Part shown: piece after piece, positions 37,724 to 52,804 of the stretch
Layout: every line of letters starts with the position of its first letter
Numbering within the stretch: the first letter of the stretch is position 1
From: Tetrahymena elliotti 4EA
Taxonomy: Eukaryota; Ciliophora; Oligohymenophorea; Hymenostomatida; Tetrahymenidae
Assembly (NCBI GenBank): GCA_000231825.2
Contig: JH720398.1
Span: 77,221-141,220, forward strand
Length of the DNA: 64,000 nt
Reading direction: 5' to 3'
Made by a program: the position numbers and the translations under genes
The notes under the pieces: model-generated
The model's database searches: none
The model's input: the letters and a program-made list of their open reading frames with translations, nothing else
What the model was told of the DNA's origin: nothing

Positions 37724-40396
37724 TCAACGTAAGTAATTCTTTTGAGGTAAAAGCTAGCTTTTATTTATTGAATTCAAAATCTCAAGGTCTTTAGATTAGC
37801 TATCATTTATATTCCAGAAACGCAGTGTTTCGTCTCCAGCACCTGATGCTATTGTATCTCCATCAGGACTCATAGCTAAATGCAATACTCTTTAAGTGTG
37901 GCCTGTTAAGACTGCCAATTTATCTAAATCAGGATAGTTCCATATAATAATTTGGTTTTCTGAGTATCCATGAGTAGAAACAAATTCATTTCTATTTTTA
38001 CAGAATTGAAGATTGCATACTTAGCTACCAGTATCTATACATTTCACCTATTCTCTTGTAACAGTATTCCATATTCTTATCGTTCTATCAAGAGAACCTT
38101 TTTTTGGGTTTTAAATTTAACATGATATGAAATGCTTTAATAAATAATAATTAATTACCTCCTCCAGAAATGAGTAAGCCATGCTAATGAGGTGACCAAG
38201 ACAAAGCTTTTACTGCTGCTGTATGACTTTAAAGTTTAATTATTGGAGAAGAAGAGTGCATATTCCAAACAAAAAGATTATTATCATTACCACCAGAAGC
38301 AAGCATCTAGTGATCATAACTCCACTTTAGTCCACATATCTTTAAGATAAAATATAATGAATTTTAATATTTATTTTCTTAAGTAAATTACTTCTTATTT
38401 ATGACCCAAAAACTTATGCACAACAGGTTGGTATTGGCGAATATCTCTAATTAATATTTTTTTATCTCTGCTTCCACTGACAAGCAAGTTTTTATTCCAT
38501 GATAGTGCACCTACTCTTTGCCTATGCTAATTATATTCTTTAATTTTTTTTAAAGCTACAATATCCCAAACAGAAACACTTCCTGAATTAGTTCCAATCG
38601 AAAGATATGTGCCTTAACTGGACTAAAAATTAAATTAAATAAAATTTCATTTTTAAAAATAGTCTATGAAATATTTTGAATTTAAAATAGAAAAAAACTT
38701 GAATTTCAAATTTCATTTTTCATTCTAATTTTAAAATAAATTATTTGATGAATCAATAGAAAAACCAAAGAATTCTAATTTAAAATATAAAAATTATTTT
38801 TTTATCTTTTGTTAAATGATAAGTTTGGAGCTTTTAATTATTATTTAATGCAAAAATTTGAAGTAATTTCTCTTTTATATTTTAAGGATCTAATAATAAA
38901 AAAGAGATGATTGCATGTCAATTAATAAATTTGAAGATAGAAATTGTTGGTATCTATCTTTCTATAAATAAATCATTTATTTTGATTAATAGAATAAACA
39001 AATTAAAAAAAAAATGGATTTAAAATTAAATTACCCAAGAGACACTAGTAATATTATCTTACTCATCTGCACTTTATCCATTTAGATTTATGGTATTTCT
39101 TAAATCACATAGCTTAGTTACTCTGGAAGTGCTAGCTGACCATAAATAAACACAGCTACCTAATCCTACTGCTATTTAGTTATTTTCTCCCCAATCTATA
39201 AGATTTAGGTAGAAATCATCTTTTAAAGTAGGTGCATCTAAAACTTTAAATGGGATTTTAGAAATTTTCCTCGTATTTCTTGTAAAATAAGTTTTTATAT
39301 CAGGGTTCAAATTGAAAGGATATGTAGAATGTAAATTGGATAAAGGGTCCATATGTGAAAGGGTTTCTCTAGTATAGTAATTCTGATTCGACATATTTGA
39401 TATCGGATCAAATATTGCTCCAGAGTATTGATTTGATTCTAAGTTATCAATAATCTAGCTTCCTACTAAATTATTACTCAAGAAGTTTATATCACCATTT
39501 AAATCGTTTGAGCTCATAAGCTCTTTATATTTGTAGCCTTGTTTAACTTTATTGCTATGGTTAGCCATTTTGGGTGAGCAGAAGGCGAGAATATTTCTAT
39601 TTTAAAACTTGCCTTCATATTTAGAGAATTTAGTCTCTGGAGGTTTTATTCCTAAAACTTCTGTTTTGTAGAGGTCAGCTATGCTCACTTGCTGACTACA
39701 CAAATCTTTTTGATTTACTGCCTATATAACTTAATAATTCTAACCATTATTGCTGCTGTTTATGTTTGATTAGCTACTACTTTCCTGCCCATTAATCTAT
39801 TATTGCTATGGTACTATATTTTCATCATGTGCCATAGTAAGAGCAATAGAGAGCTTAGAGTGCTTCCTAGAAGGAATAAATCTATCTTCATACTAAATTT
39901 TTTATTTTTAAACTTTGAAAATATTTTTCTGAATAACAGACTTAGATGGAGCAAAACTAGTAATTGAATTAGAAGACATTACTTACTACTATTGCTTTAA
40001 TTCCTATAAACTTTATTGGGTTTATAATGAATTTATCTATATAGGAGCAGAAATTTAAGAAAGAGATTTGTAAAAAGGAATGGATGATGATATTATACTA
40101 CTTGTCGGTTAAAATGATAGAGTATCTATACCTACTTTATTAGCAATAAATACTGTGTTTTATGAGGAAAATGCTTCATCAAAGAAACACTCGTTTAGTG
40201 GCTATTAGTCTAAAGATTGTAAAGAATTAGAGTCGTCAGTAGTTGTAGAAGATGCATCATTGTTCATAGTTTTAGCAGGTTGACCTATTCTTTAAGCACT
40301 GTAGCTATTGTAAATAAAAGGATGCTTTGATTCCTCTATAGCACCATTTCTGTAACAGTGATGTCGAATACTCTCTAATACTTGGTTGTTCAACAT
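37724..40396 (-). CDS. Cdh1/Fizzy-related APC/C activator, WD40
   Basis: Four exons in consistent phase (39035-40396, 38392-38622, 38159-38339, 37724-38097) give 715 residues. Fizzy-related proteins recruit substrates to the anaphase-promoting complex, driving mitotic exit and G1. The C-box DRFIP lies at residues 171-175, in the family context [13 protein letters not shown]. The C-terminal half is a WD40 propeller with family sequences [67 protein letters not shown] and [11 protein letters not shown]. The chain ends in Leu-Arg, matching the position of the Ile-Arg tail that docks on the APC/C. STHGYS and GDETLR favour Cdh1 over Cdc20. Compared with animal Cdh1 (about 500 residues), the N-terminus and a Ser/Asn/Gln-rich insert are longer. 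Confidence 0.95.
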
Positions 40397-41487
40397 TTAA
40401 GCTAGTGTAAAACTATATTTTATTTTTGATTATTGGTTTCTTGCTTGCTTGCTATGATTATTTAATGTACCTTTATTCTACACTAATTATTACTTGATAG
40501 TTTTTTCTTTGTCTTAATTATTATTATTATTATTGTTTTTTACTAATGATTTAATCAAATTCTTATTAATCCCATGATATTAATTAATTAACAAATTGAT
40601 TGATTGTCTGTCTGTATGTCTGGATTTCTATTCTCTACCTATCTTTTATCTTTATAAAATAAGATTCATTGTAGATCAATGATTAAATTAATTGGCAGTC
40701 ACTTTGATCCAGCAATTCATTTTTTTAAAAAAACCTATTGATATTTAGAATGAGTCTATGAAAGCTAAAACAGCAAATCCAATTACTAAATAACTAATTC
40801 ATTTCCCAAGCTCTTAATTATTTTTTTTTTTTTGCGCATTTTTAATCAATAAATTTTAGCGAGATCGCAAATATTTGGTATTTTATTTATTAAACAGACT
40901 TTAGTTCATGTTTTTAATCATTAATATTTTGAATGAGATTTGAAACATAAATAAATAAATAATATATCCATAGTTAAGACTGACTGAAATAAATTTTATC
41001 AAATTGTTTGTTTTCTGCCATTTTTATTTAAGTCTGAAAGAATAAATATTTATTCATTTAATTAATATCATTAAAAATAACAAAAATAACTCTATTACAC
41101 TTTTTTATGAACTAAAAATAACATTTTTAAATTTAAATATCTCCATTGTTTATCAAATCATTAATATCAAACTCACTTATAAATTTTTTGATAGCTTTTA
41201 AATATTTAATAGAATGTATTTACAGACAATCTACACACACTATATGCAATTAACAAATAAAATAAAATAAAAAATAAGTAAAGAAATATTTATTTTTCTA
41301 AAAAAATAGCTTAAAGAAAATGTTATTTAATATTTAGTAATTAAACAAAAAGAAACAAATAAAGAAAGCAAGCAAACACAGGAGTAAAATAAGTTTTATG
41401 AATGAAATTTATTTGTTATTTTATTAACATTATTTTCTATTTAACATAATTTTAAATTATAAATTTTGAAATCTCTTATCAAATATG
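40397..41487. other. intergenic, no gene seen
   Basis: Holds the likely promoter of the Cdh1-like gene at its left end and the 3' region of the kinase gene at its right. Contains TGATTGATTG/TCTGTCTG-type simple repeats near 40595-40620. Nothing else recognised. Confidence 0.5.
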
Positions 41488-43900
<2,413 letters not shown>

Positions 43901-45291
43901 GTCTTATACTTAAGTTATGAAAATAAGTAGATCTAATTAATTTATTTACAGGTTTTTTATTCCAATTAATATTTTTTTCTATAATAAATTTAATATGAAG
44001 GGCAATTATGATAAATATAATATTTATAATACTCTTGATAAAGTAGGTCATTAATTTATTGAAAATTATAAATCATCTTTTTTTATGGTAAAAACATAGT
44101 TTTTTTATTTTTTATAATAAAATTAAATTTTGAGAGTTACTCATTTTTCAACTAAAAAGAATAAACCCATCTCTATTCGTTTATTTGCTATTTCACTAGC
44201 TTCTCTTTTGAAAATAATAATTAATCATTTATTATTCATTTTAATATTTTATTAAATTAGATTAACACATCATATTTAGGTTGAAAATTTAATTTGATGA
44301 ATAAAATCATAAAATATATACATCAATAATCATTTTTTTTAAATTAAAAAAAGAGAAAAAAGTATTTAAATTTTTAAAAGTATAAACATTACTATCTGTT
44401 ACCAAAGTGTGGTAAATAATTGATATTTTAATAATATTTTGCATTAAAATTTTATTTCTTTTTTTAAAATTTACCTCCTTTGAACTTAAATAATTTAATT
44501 TATCATTATTTATTAAATTTAATCATTTATCAAACTTAAATTCATTTTTTTAGCATATAAGAAGAAGTTAGACAAGATAAATAGGTTCAATGCCATAGAT
44601 AAAGAGAATAAGATTAAGGCAAAGGTATAATTATTATTTTGTTGAAATAAAATTGAATAATAATTTAATATTTGAAAATTATTTTATTTTTTTATCTAAT
44701 TTCTAAAAATAATATTTATTTTATTTAAGTGATTTATGATAAAAAACTAACTATAATTTGTCTAATAAATTGATTGAATTTAAGAAGATATCTTAACTTT
44801 CAATATAATTTGAAAGAATTGTAAATATGGGGGAATTTATAAATAAAATATTTATTTATTTTTAGTGATTCTTAATATCATTTTGAACTTTAATTTGCAG
44901 AAAATTATCATATTTTTTAATTAATCGTATTATTTTTTAGAATTCTTATCATGATATCCCAAAGATTTACTTAAAGGATAATATTTTTGTAAAAAATTGA
45001 ACAAAAAAATAAGTATATTTTTGCATTTTAGTTTTTTTTAAAAATATAAAAGAATTTATTAAAAAAGCAAAATTTAGAATAGGTTTGAGCTTAGAAAGAT
45101 TCCAAGCAGCCAAATAATAGTATTTTTTTAGAATTAAATAAATATAATTTGAGGATGCTATTTAATGATTAATATATATTCAACTTATTGATGAAAAACA
45201 GATTCAATTATTGTTTAAAATCAAATTTGTTTGATATATTAATTTTTCTATCTAAAAACTTGAAAAGAATTAGCTCATCAAATACAAAGAA
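43901..45291. other. divergent spacer with possible upstream exons
   Basis: Lies between the CDPK start (minus) and the first dsRBD gene (plus). Two plus-strand blocks look coding and could be 5' exons of the dsRBD gene: about 44555-44622 (around KKLDKINRFNAIDKEN, flanked by TTTTTAG and GTATAA) and about 45065-45170 (around FRIGLSLERFQAAK). They could not be joined in phase with confidence. Confidence 0.35.
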
Positions 45292-47338
45292 ATGAAAATT
45301 CAAGATAAATATAGAGATGAATTTTTAAGAGAAAAGAGCTTAGATTAAATTCATAAGTATAGGTTTAAGCATGGATAGCAAGTTTATCAAACAGCTTGTA
45401 TAGAATGTTTAGAGAGATTGCAAAAATTAAACACTGATAGATTAAATTATATGATGCAAAAATAGAATGTATGTGCATTTATTTTAGTGCTTGGGTTAAG
45501 CAAGTACTTTAAGTACAAAGACTTTTTCGAATTTCTCAGTTATGTGTATGATGATGGTAAAGAAAATAGTATAGGTGAAGAAAAGAACTTGGAGATGATT
45601 ATAAAATTTTTTGTTCAAGGTTATGATAATTTAATTATTTAGCGGTAGACTCATTTAAATGTTGAGTAACTATAAGAAAGTGATGAAAATATTCTTTTAG
45701 GTTATTATGAGTAAATTAAAAATGAAGAAAATCCAATAGGAAAAATGCAAGAAATAGTAAGCAAGCACATAAAAGAAAATATTATTTTGGGATTTAGTGA
45801 TGATGAAATTCTTGATCTTTCATTTTTAGGACTTTTTCGTTTATCTCAATAAGGTGCAGGTCCTTATAACAATAAAAAAAAGAGAAAGGCTAGATTATTT
45901 CTATTATGTTTGCCTTTTGTATTATTTTACATACATGAGTAGAGAATATTTGGTTTAAATGAAACATATTCTAATTTGATCAAATACAAAAAGTAATTAA
46001 ATTTGCTAAATTAAAGAGACAGTAAGAATTAAAGTAACTTTTTGCATTATTTTATATCTATTCTAATTTCTTTTTTATAATAATTTTGATCAATTAATAT
46101 AAATTCTAATATTTTTTTAATTTAATATTAAAGATTAAAACTTTCAGAATATTGGATTTAATGATATAGAATCAGATTAAAATCTTGATGAAATATTTGT
46201 TTCTGATGAAAAAATGGTTCTTTAAATTAAAAACAAAATGAACAAAAGTCCTTTATTTAGAGATTTAGAAGCTAAGACCATACCTCAATTGTTAAGTAAC
46301 AAGAATTATACGAGTTAGAATAAAGCTAAAAAAAAGGCTTTAATTGCACCAAGCCAATAGGTTAATGGTAATTAATTAATATGCTCTAATACAGGTAAAG
46401 CTCCAGCATTTATTAATGCACTTCATTAGGATTAAAAAATAAGAGAGCCAAATTTAGCAGCTGGAATATTGCCAGTTTAATAAAAAGATCCTTTAGAAAA
46501 GAAAGCTATTTAGGTTCTTGTGCATATTAATGATTCTGAAAACAAAACAAAATAAAGTGACTTCGTTGTAAATATTAGGAGAGAACCTTACAATTATGAA
46601 GAAGATTTAAATTTAGTTTAAGAAAACGATAATCCAAAGGGACTTCTGCTCGAAATAGTTATGAAACACTTTAAGACTTAATCATGTTTGTAATTTAAGA
46701 GCACAATGATAAGCTCTAAAGAATTTGAATGTGTACTTTTATTTTATGATAACACAATTTATACAAGAGGGAGAGCTTAAAACAAGAAGGGGTGCGAAAA
46801 AATTGCTTCAGCTAAAATGATTCCACTCATTGAAGAATATATAAAGTAGAAAGAACTATAAAACAACAAACCTAAAAAACTAATTTTATTTTCTACAAAC
46901 ACTAATTAAACTATCAAAAAGACTGACAAAATCAACAACCACTTAAAAAATTAGCATCCACAATTATAAAAAATGATTGAAAACAACTTATACCACCCAA
47001 CTATAACTTTGAGTAACTAATCCTCATTTTCTTCTTCATCCTCAAATAATAACTAAGATCCAAGAAAGAATAACTAAATATAAAATTAATAAAAATAAAA
47101 CAACAGCAGCAGTAACAACAATAATTATTATTAAAATTACAACTAATAAGATAGCAACTCATTTACCAATAATCATTAGAATGATAATGTGGCATAATTT
47201 CTAATAGATTCTTATCAGATGAACTAAATCAACTACAATAATTTTTTCCAATAATAAGTAGGAAACTAAATTAATTAAATTAAATTACCAAAACAAGAGT
47301 ATAAATAAAAAAATGAAAAAAAAAATTAATAGTCATGA
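45292..47338 (+). CDS. double-stranded RNA-binding domain protein, first of pair
   Basis: Exons 45292-46021 and 46134-47338 join in phase to 644 residues; earlier exons are possible. The N-terminal half is helical and conserved-looking (CAFILVLGLSKYFKYKDFF ... FLSYVYDDG). Residues ~410-475 form a dsRBD: GLLLEIVMKHFKTQ, a strand region FECVLLFYDN, then the helix-2 pattern GRAQNKKGCEKIASAKMIPL with the Lys/Ala arrangement that contacts the dsRNA phosphates. The C-terminal 150 residues are Asn/Gln/Ser-rich. The neighbour at 48115 shares the plan (helical N-terminus, poly-Gln linker, dsRBD). Such proteins assist small-RNA or RNA-editing machinery elsewhere; a role here is unproven. Confidence 0.75.
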
Positions 47339-48114
47339 TATAATTAGCCTTAAATTTGAATTTTATTTTGAATGGTAAATAAATTTAAATCTAATATTTC
47401 TTTACAAAATCTTAGTGATAATCAATTAATTAGATAGCTCTTATTACACTAAACATAAGTGGCTAAATAATATTAAATAATACATATCTATTTTATGTAT
47501 AGAAACAAAGCTCTAAAATTTATGTGTTTAATTTATCCTAAAATATTAGCAACATGTTAAAATGTTTTAACTTCGTTCGAATAAAAAAACTTTTTTTATG
47601 TTGGAAAATTCATTGCATTTTTTTATTGGTGCAGTAATTATTAATATTTTATAGGAATGAATACCAGATAAAATATCGAATAAATAATTAATTTTTATCA
47701 AAGTCATTGTTTGATTTCATAATTTAGAGTAAAGTATACTCAAAAAATTAAAAATTATTCTATTATTCAGAATCTAATTTTTATAACTATTTTAATATTT
47801 TTTTAATTATTAATTATTTTTTTCCTTCTTAATTTTTTAATAATTTTATGGTCATATCTAATTATGAGAAAAAAAATCTATTAGATCTTTGTGTTTGCTT
47901 TCAAATTAAATGTAAAAAACTCAATAAATTAAGACACTGAAAAGTGATATTGAATATTAGGTTCTAAAATTATTAAAAAATAATAAATAATTCTTTTCAA
48001 AATCATGAAATATTCTTATTACAAACAATTTCAATCAATTTTTCAGTGTACATTTAACAAAATATTTATTAAATTCTTTAAAAAATTTAATTAAAGTGGA
48101 AAAATTAAAAAGAA
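47339..48114. other. intergenic, no gene seen
   Basis: Spacer between the two dsRBD genes, AT-rich, with no recognised feature beyond the presumed promoter of the second. Confidence 0.5.
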
Positions 48115-49623
48115 ATGAGTCTTAATTTAGCTGCTGAGTTTCAGCATTTTGATACAGCAAATGATAAATATTACTTAAAAAGCCATGGCTAGATGATATT
48201 AAATTATCTTATTGTAGAAGCTTTAGATAATAAAGGTCTTCTTGAGGAATTTGACCCATAAGATTAAAATAAATTAAAAATTTTTAGTGATAATAGATTC
48301 ATTTTAGGATTGATGCAAAATTTCTCAATCCCATAAAAGCAATCTCCATAAAGATTTCTTAAGTTCCTATCATATATCTATTTGTTGAATAAATAGAATG
48401 TTTGCAAAGATATAATCTTAGATATCTAAGAATACTTAAATGATTCTGACTCTATCGAAAAACATATTCAACAAAAAGGGTAAATTAAAAATGGTTAACA
48501 AAATCAACAGATCAAATAATAATCATAAGAATTAAATGGTTTATAACAATAAAGAGAAAACATAATTTCTAATAATAATTCAACTTTCTTTGAAAAAATA
48601 AGTACTTAATAATCAATAACTGCAAAGTTAAGTGAACCTTTAAATAAACTTGTTATGGATTAATACAATTTAATTCATCAAAAACAAAATCAGAAACCAT
48701 AAGTTTTAACAAATTAATTAGTTTAGCAGCACCTTCAGAATAAAAATAATTTACCTGTCAATTAGAATTTGGTATAGCAGTAAAAATAGTATCAGCCAGT
48801 AGTTTAAAGTAGATAAGTCAATCCAAATCAAGTTTTAGATTAATTGCATAAAAGCAAGATTGAAGTATTTTAAGAATTTGTAAATTAAGCTGAAAAAATT
48901 ACTGACGGTATAAGTTATCTAGCTTAATTATAATAGAAATATGGTTTTTTAGAATTCAACTATGAATATACAATATTTAATGGTACTTAATTTAGATGCA
49001 GCTGTGAAAGTAAAAGCTTAATGATTTAAAAAGTTTTTTCCAAAGTATGTTCCAAAAAAAAAGATTCGCAGCATGATGCAGCTAAAAAATTTTTACCCCA
49101 TATTTTATATTACTTGACATATAAAAAACCATACATAGAGGATGATGATGAAGAATTAGAATACATAGAGAAAAAAAATAAATCTTTTAATAACATAGTG
49201 GTAGAGGATAATTCTACATCAATAGAATAAGAAATCAAAGATGACTTGATGCTTTAACTTTCTTATAAGGATGAGATTTAAGGTGTTACTTTACTTGTTT
49301 AGCAACATGAAAAAAACTTTTTGTAGGAAGTACTAAAGTGTTAAGATGAATAAGAATATTCTTATTATAAATGCACAGTTATATTCTAAAAAGAAAATAG
49401 AGTATTCTTTACATCATAAGGATATGGAAGTTCCAAAAAAAATGCTAAATAAGTAGCTTTCATGAAAATCAATCCTTTAATTTAGAAATATTACAATCCA
49501 GATATACAAATTCTTCCATAATAATAATAATAAAATTTAAGTAGAAATATCCCAAGAAATACATAATTTCATCTTGAAAGATTCAATTATTAAGCTGATA
49601 CTAGTGAATAATTTGATTATTGA
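48115..49623 (+). CDS. protein with two dsRNA-binding domains, second of pair
   Basis: Intronless 502-residue frame. The N-terminal ~120 residues are a helical domain (MILNYLIVEALDNKG ... ILGLMQNFSIPQ ... FLKFLSYIYLLNKQN) that resembles the FFEFLSYVY region of the preceding gene. A Gln/Asn-rich linker follows. dsRBD 1 (about residues 262-340) ends CSKKKDSQHDAAKKFLPHIL; dsRBD 2 (about 400-465) has LQEVLKC, YYKCTVIFQKENRVFF and then GYGSSKKNAKQVAFMKINPL. Both keep the basic-alanine helix that grips dsRNA. An acidic stretch (EDDDEELEYIEKK) separates them. Cellular role not known from sequence. Confidence 0.85.
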
Positions 49624-51865
49624 TTAGTTTTCTCTTATTCTATTTTTTAGAAAAATCTTTTTTTTTATAATGTGATGCATTTTTCATTTTACAATTTTTA
49701 TGTTAAAACTTTTGAAAAAATAATATTAAATAATCCTTTTGTATTTTTTTTACTTATAATAATTAAGCAAGAAAGAATAAGATATTTGTGAAAATTATTT
49801 TCTTTCCCAAAATTAAAGAATTTTTTTTCTTAGATTTAAATATCTCAATAAAATATATTTTGGATAACTCTTCGAAAACAAATATTTTTTAATTTAAACA
49901 CTCAATTCCTTTGTATTTTTAAAGAATTTTTTTACTCATTTGGATATTCATACCTAGTATTTTTTAATTGAAAAGTGAAGACAAAAGAATTAAAAATTAA
50001 ATAGAATATCATAAGTAAAAAATATTATTTCATTATCATTTGGTAAGTTGAAATAAGACGATTTTACTTATCTTTTGTTTTCTACAAATCTATAAATATG
50101 AAAGAATAATTTTAAATAAATTTAGTCAAATATTTTTAATTTTATATTCTGTCAAGTAAAATTTATTTCAAACCAAATATTAAATATTAATTTAAATATT
50201 TTATCACTTTTATTTAGAATTTATTTATAATGCAAAGTTTTTAAATAAATGGAAAAGAAGACGTTTTTTTGTTGAACTAAAAAATCAAGGGAGAGACTAT
50301 CTTTGACTAAACAGAAAACCATAGATAATTTTATTAGAAACATATCAACTTTATAAAAAAAGCTGTAAATTCCTCCAAAAACTTTTAATTTATTTCAAGT
50401 TTTTTTATTTTTTTTTCTATAACAACATAATTACTTGAATGCAATATTGAAAACTTAATTTGTTCTTGCTATTATTATTTTACCTCCATTATTTTTAAAT
50501 ATGATTTCTATGATATTCTCTATTTAAATATTAGTAATTGAAAGGAGTAATTAAGCTTTTTAGTTAATTTACATTTTTAATTTATTACTTTTTTATCTAA
50601 ATGTAAAAAATTTTACAAGAATAGAAATTGATTTTGTTATTATTTTGTGATAAAAGATATTATTTATATTGAGGATATTTTGAAAACTATAAAATAGGTA
50701 AAATTGAGCTTAAAGTAAAATGTAAAATGTACGAAAATACTTCTGAGTAATCAAATAATAGAAGGAAATTATAACTAGATAAATAAATAATAAATAAAAT
50801 AAATGACTTATTAAATTATTTATAACAACTTTGCCTAATTTACAGATTCAAAATAACAAGCGAAGAAATAGCTCATTGATTAATATATAAATAAATGATA
50901 TTTTCTGTAAATCATTATTTTGGAGCAAAAAATTAGACTAACATGAGGTAAAAAAAAATCAGCATCCTCAAATAAAATAACAAAAAAAGCAAAGAAAGAA
51001 ACAAACAAACAAGCTAGCAAATAAAAAGAATTACTAAGCTCTTCAATCCTTATATAAAACTTTACTTCAATTAGAAATGAAATTATATAAATTTTATTAA
51101 TCCTTTTTTTATGACTGCAACCTGTATTTTATTAATCAATAAATCAGTCAATCAATCAATAAGTTAATAAATTAATCAGTCAGTCAATCACTAATTGATC
51201 TTCTTGTTAATTAATTGTTTGATATGATAATCTAAATGAATTTTCATTAATAATTAATTTAACTTTTGAATAAGACTTGCTTGGAAGTTAATAAAGAAGA
51301 AGATAATCAAACAAATTAGATAAAGATAAACAAAATTTTAGATAAAAAAATACCTTTAGCGTTTAGTGGTAAACATAATAAACTGCGTTAAACAATATCG
51401 TATTATTTAATTTCTCCATATATATTTCAGCAATAAAATATTTGCTAATTGTGATAAGATACTACTGAGCTATTAAGCGTTTATAGGATAAGAGATAGAA
51501 ATAAAGATTATAACAATTCAATAAGTTTCCATATTAATATTAAATTAATCTCTGAATATCTAGGAAATAAAAAGATACTTGTTTATTTGATTAGCTAGTT
51601 TATTCCATCAAACATATTTGTATATAAGCAGTCAGTCAGGTAGAAAAGAAATAAGGAAATCTTCAAGAGTCTTCTGTATAAAGCTAAATTGTGATCTATT
51701 AAGAACAAGCTACTACTAACTATCATACATATTTAATTAATACTTTATTGCTAATAACAAAATTAGTTTCTTTGTAGTAAGCAAAATCTATAGAAAAAGT
51801 TATTAAAAAATAAATACAAGCATATAGCAGCATTCATAAAAATATAAACACAAAGTAGAGACATA
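49624..51865. other. intergenic, mostly empty
   Basis: Long AT-rich spacer. It contains the weak ORF at 50230-50541 and CAAT/CAGT-type simple repeats around 51140-51190. No other feature recognised. Confidence 0.45.
50230..50541 (+). CDS. short ORF, doubtful
   Basis: 103 codons from ATG to TGA in the ciliate code. The first 45 residues look coding (MQSFQINGKEDVFLLN, KGETIFDQTENH); the rest becomes Phe/Ile/Tyr-rich like random AT-rich sequence. With one stop codon, frames of this length arise by chance here. No family recognised. Confidence 0.25.
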
Positions 51866-52804
51866 ATGTAAAGTAAGTAAATTATTAGCAATGCAGAAGG
51901 AGATAAGTTGCAAAGCAGCGCTATGGCACAAGGATACTAGTCTTAGTAATAGCTTAAAGTGATGTCCTAATAGAAAGTTCAAAAAAGCCCATCCAGCTAT
52001 ATGAGCGAGGAGAATGCTCCTCCTCATATGCTATTCGAGCAAAAAAAGGTTAAATTCTATTCCTAAATAGTAGCTATAAAAGAAACCAGGCTTATAGAAA
52101 ACCTAGCATCTCTAAAAACTCAAAAAGAAAAATAAAAATGCATCGATCAATTTGCAGAATTGTTTGATGATTTAATAAAGAACATTGTAGAAATGAGCGA
52201 AATAATTAAACAAATCAGATTTAGTGAAATTGGAAATTAAAAAGCAAATGCTCCTACAGTTGTTCATTCACAGGCCTCAGGCTAAATCAATAACAATGCC
52301 AATGCTAACGCAGCAAGCAGCATGAATCCTAATGTACCTAACTAGGCTGGTGCAGCTGCTAACACTACAGGGGTTGCAGACCCAAAGAGTAATGTTGAAA
52401 TCAGTGAATTACCTGATTAAATTATTAAAGATTGCAAATCAATTCACAATATATTTGCTGATCTAGTTTAAGATTCAAGTCTCAAACACTTAGAACTATG
52501 TTGTGAGACTTTCTAACTTGATGGAAATGCAGTCAATCTTAAATATAAAATTACATAATGGTATGCAGATATAAAAGACCATATTGAAAAGAATAGACCA
52601 TTAAATTAATAAAATAGAAATGGGAATAAGAAAAATGGAGGTAACTCTGGTAAAGGTATAGGAAGTATTTTATGTCCCTGCTTTGGGTCCAAATCAAAGT
52701 CTTCCAATGCACCAGCATCAAATAATTCTAACAATAACTATAACAGAAACAATACAAATTAGGTTCTTTAAAATTAAAGAACTAATTACTAAAATGATAG
52801 CTGA
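51866..52804 (+). CDS. low-complexity protein with C-terminal CPC motif, unknown
   Basis: Intronless 312-residue frame. After a Gln/Ser-rich start comes a helical region (KVKFYSQIVAIKETRLIENL, then LFDDLIKNIVEMSEIIKQI). A low-complexity Asn/Ala/Thr/Pro segment follows, then a second helical block (SIHNIFADLVQDSSLKHLEL ... WYADIKDHIEKNR). The tail is Asn/Gly/Lys/Ser-rich and contains SILCPCFGSKSKSS, with Cys270 and Cys272. A Cys-Pro-Cys beside basic residues resembles S-acylation sites that tether proteins to membranes, which is inference. Codons here use more G and C than surrounding DNA, supporting a real, expressed gene. No family recognised. Confidence 0.75.

Noticed and set aside
51803..52027. 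74-codon minus-strand frame
   Set aside because: Antisense to the 51866-52804 gene, which has better codon use and length.
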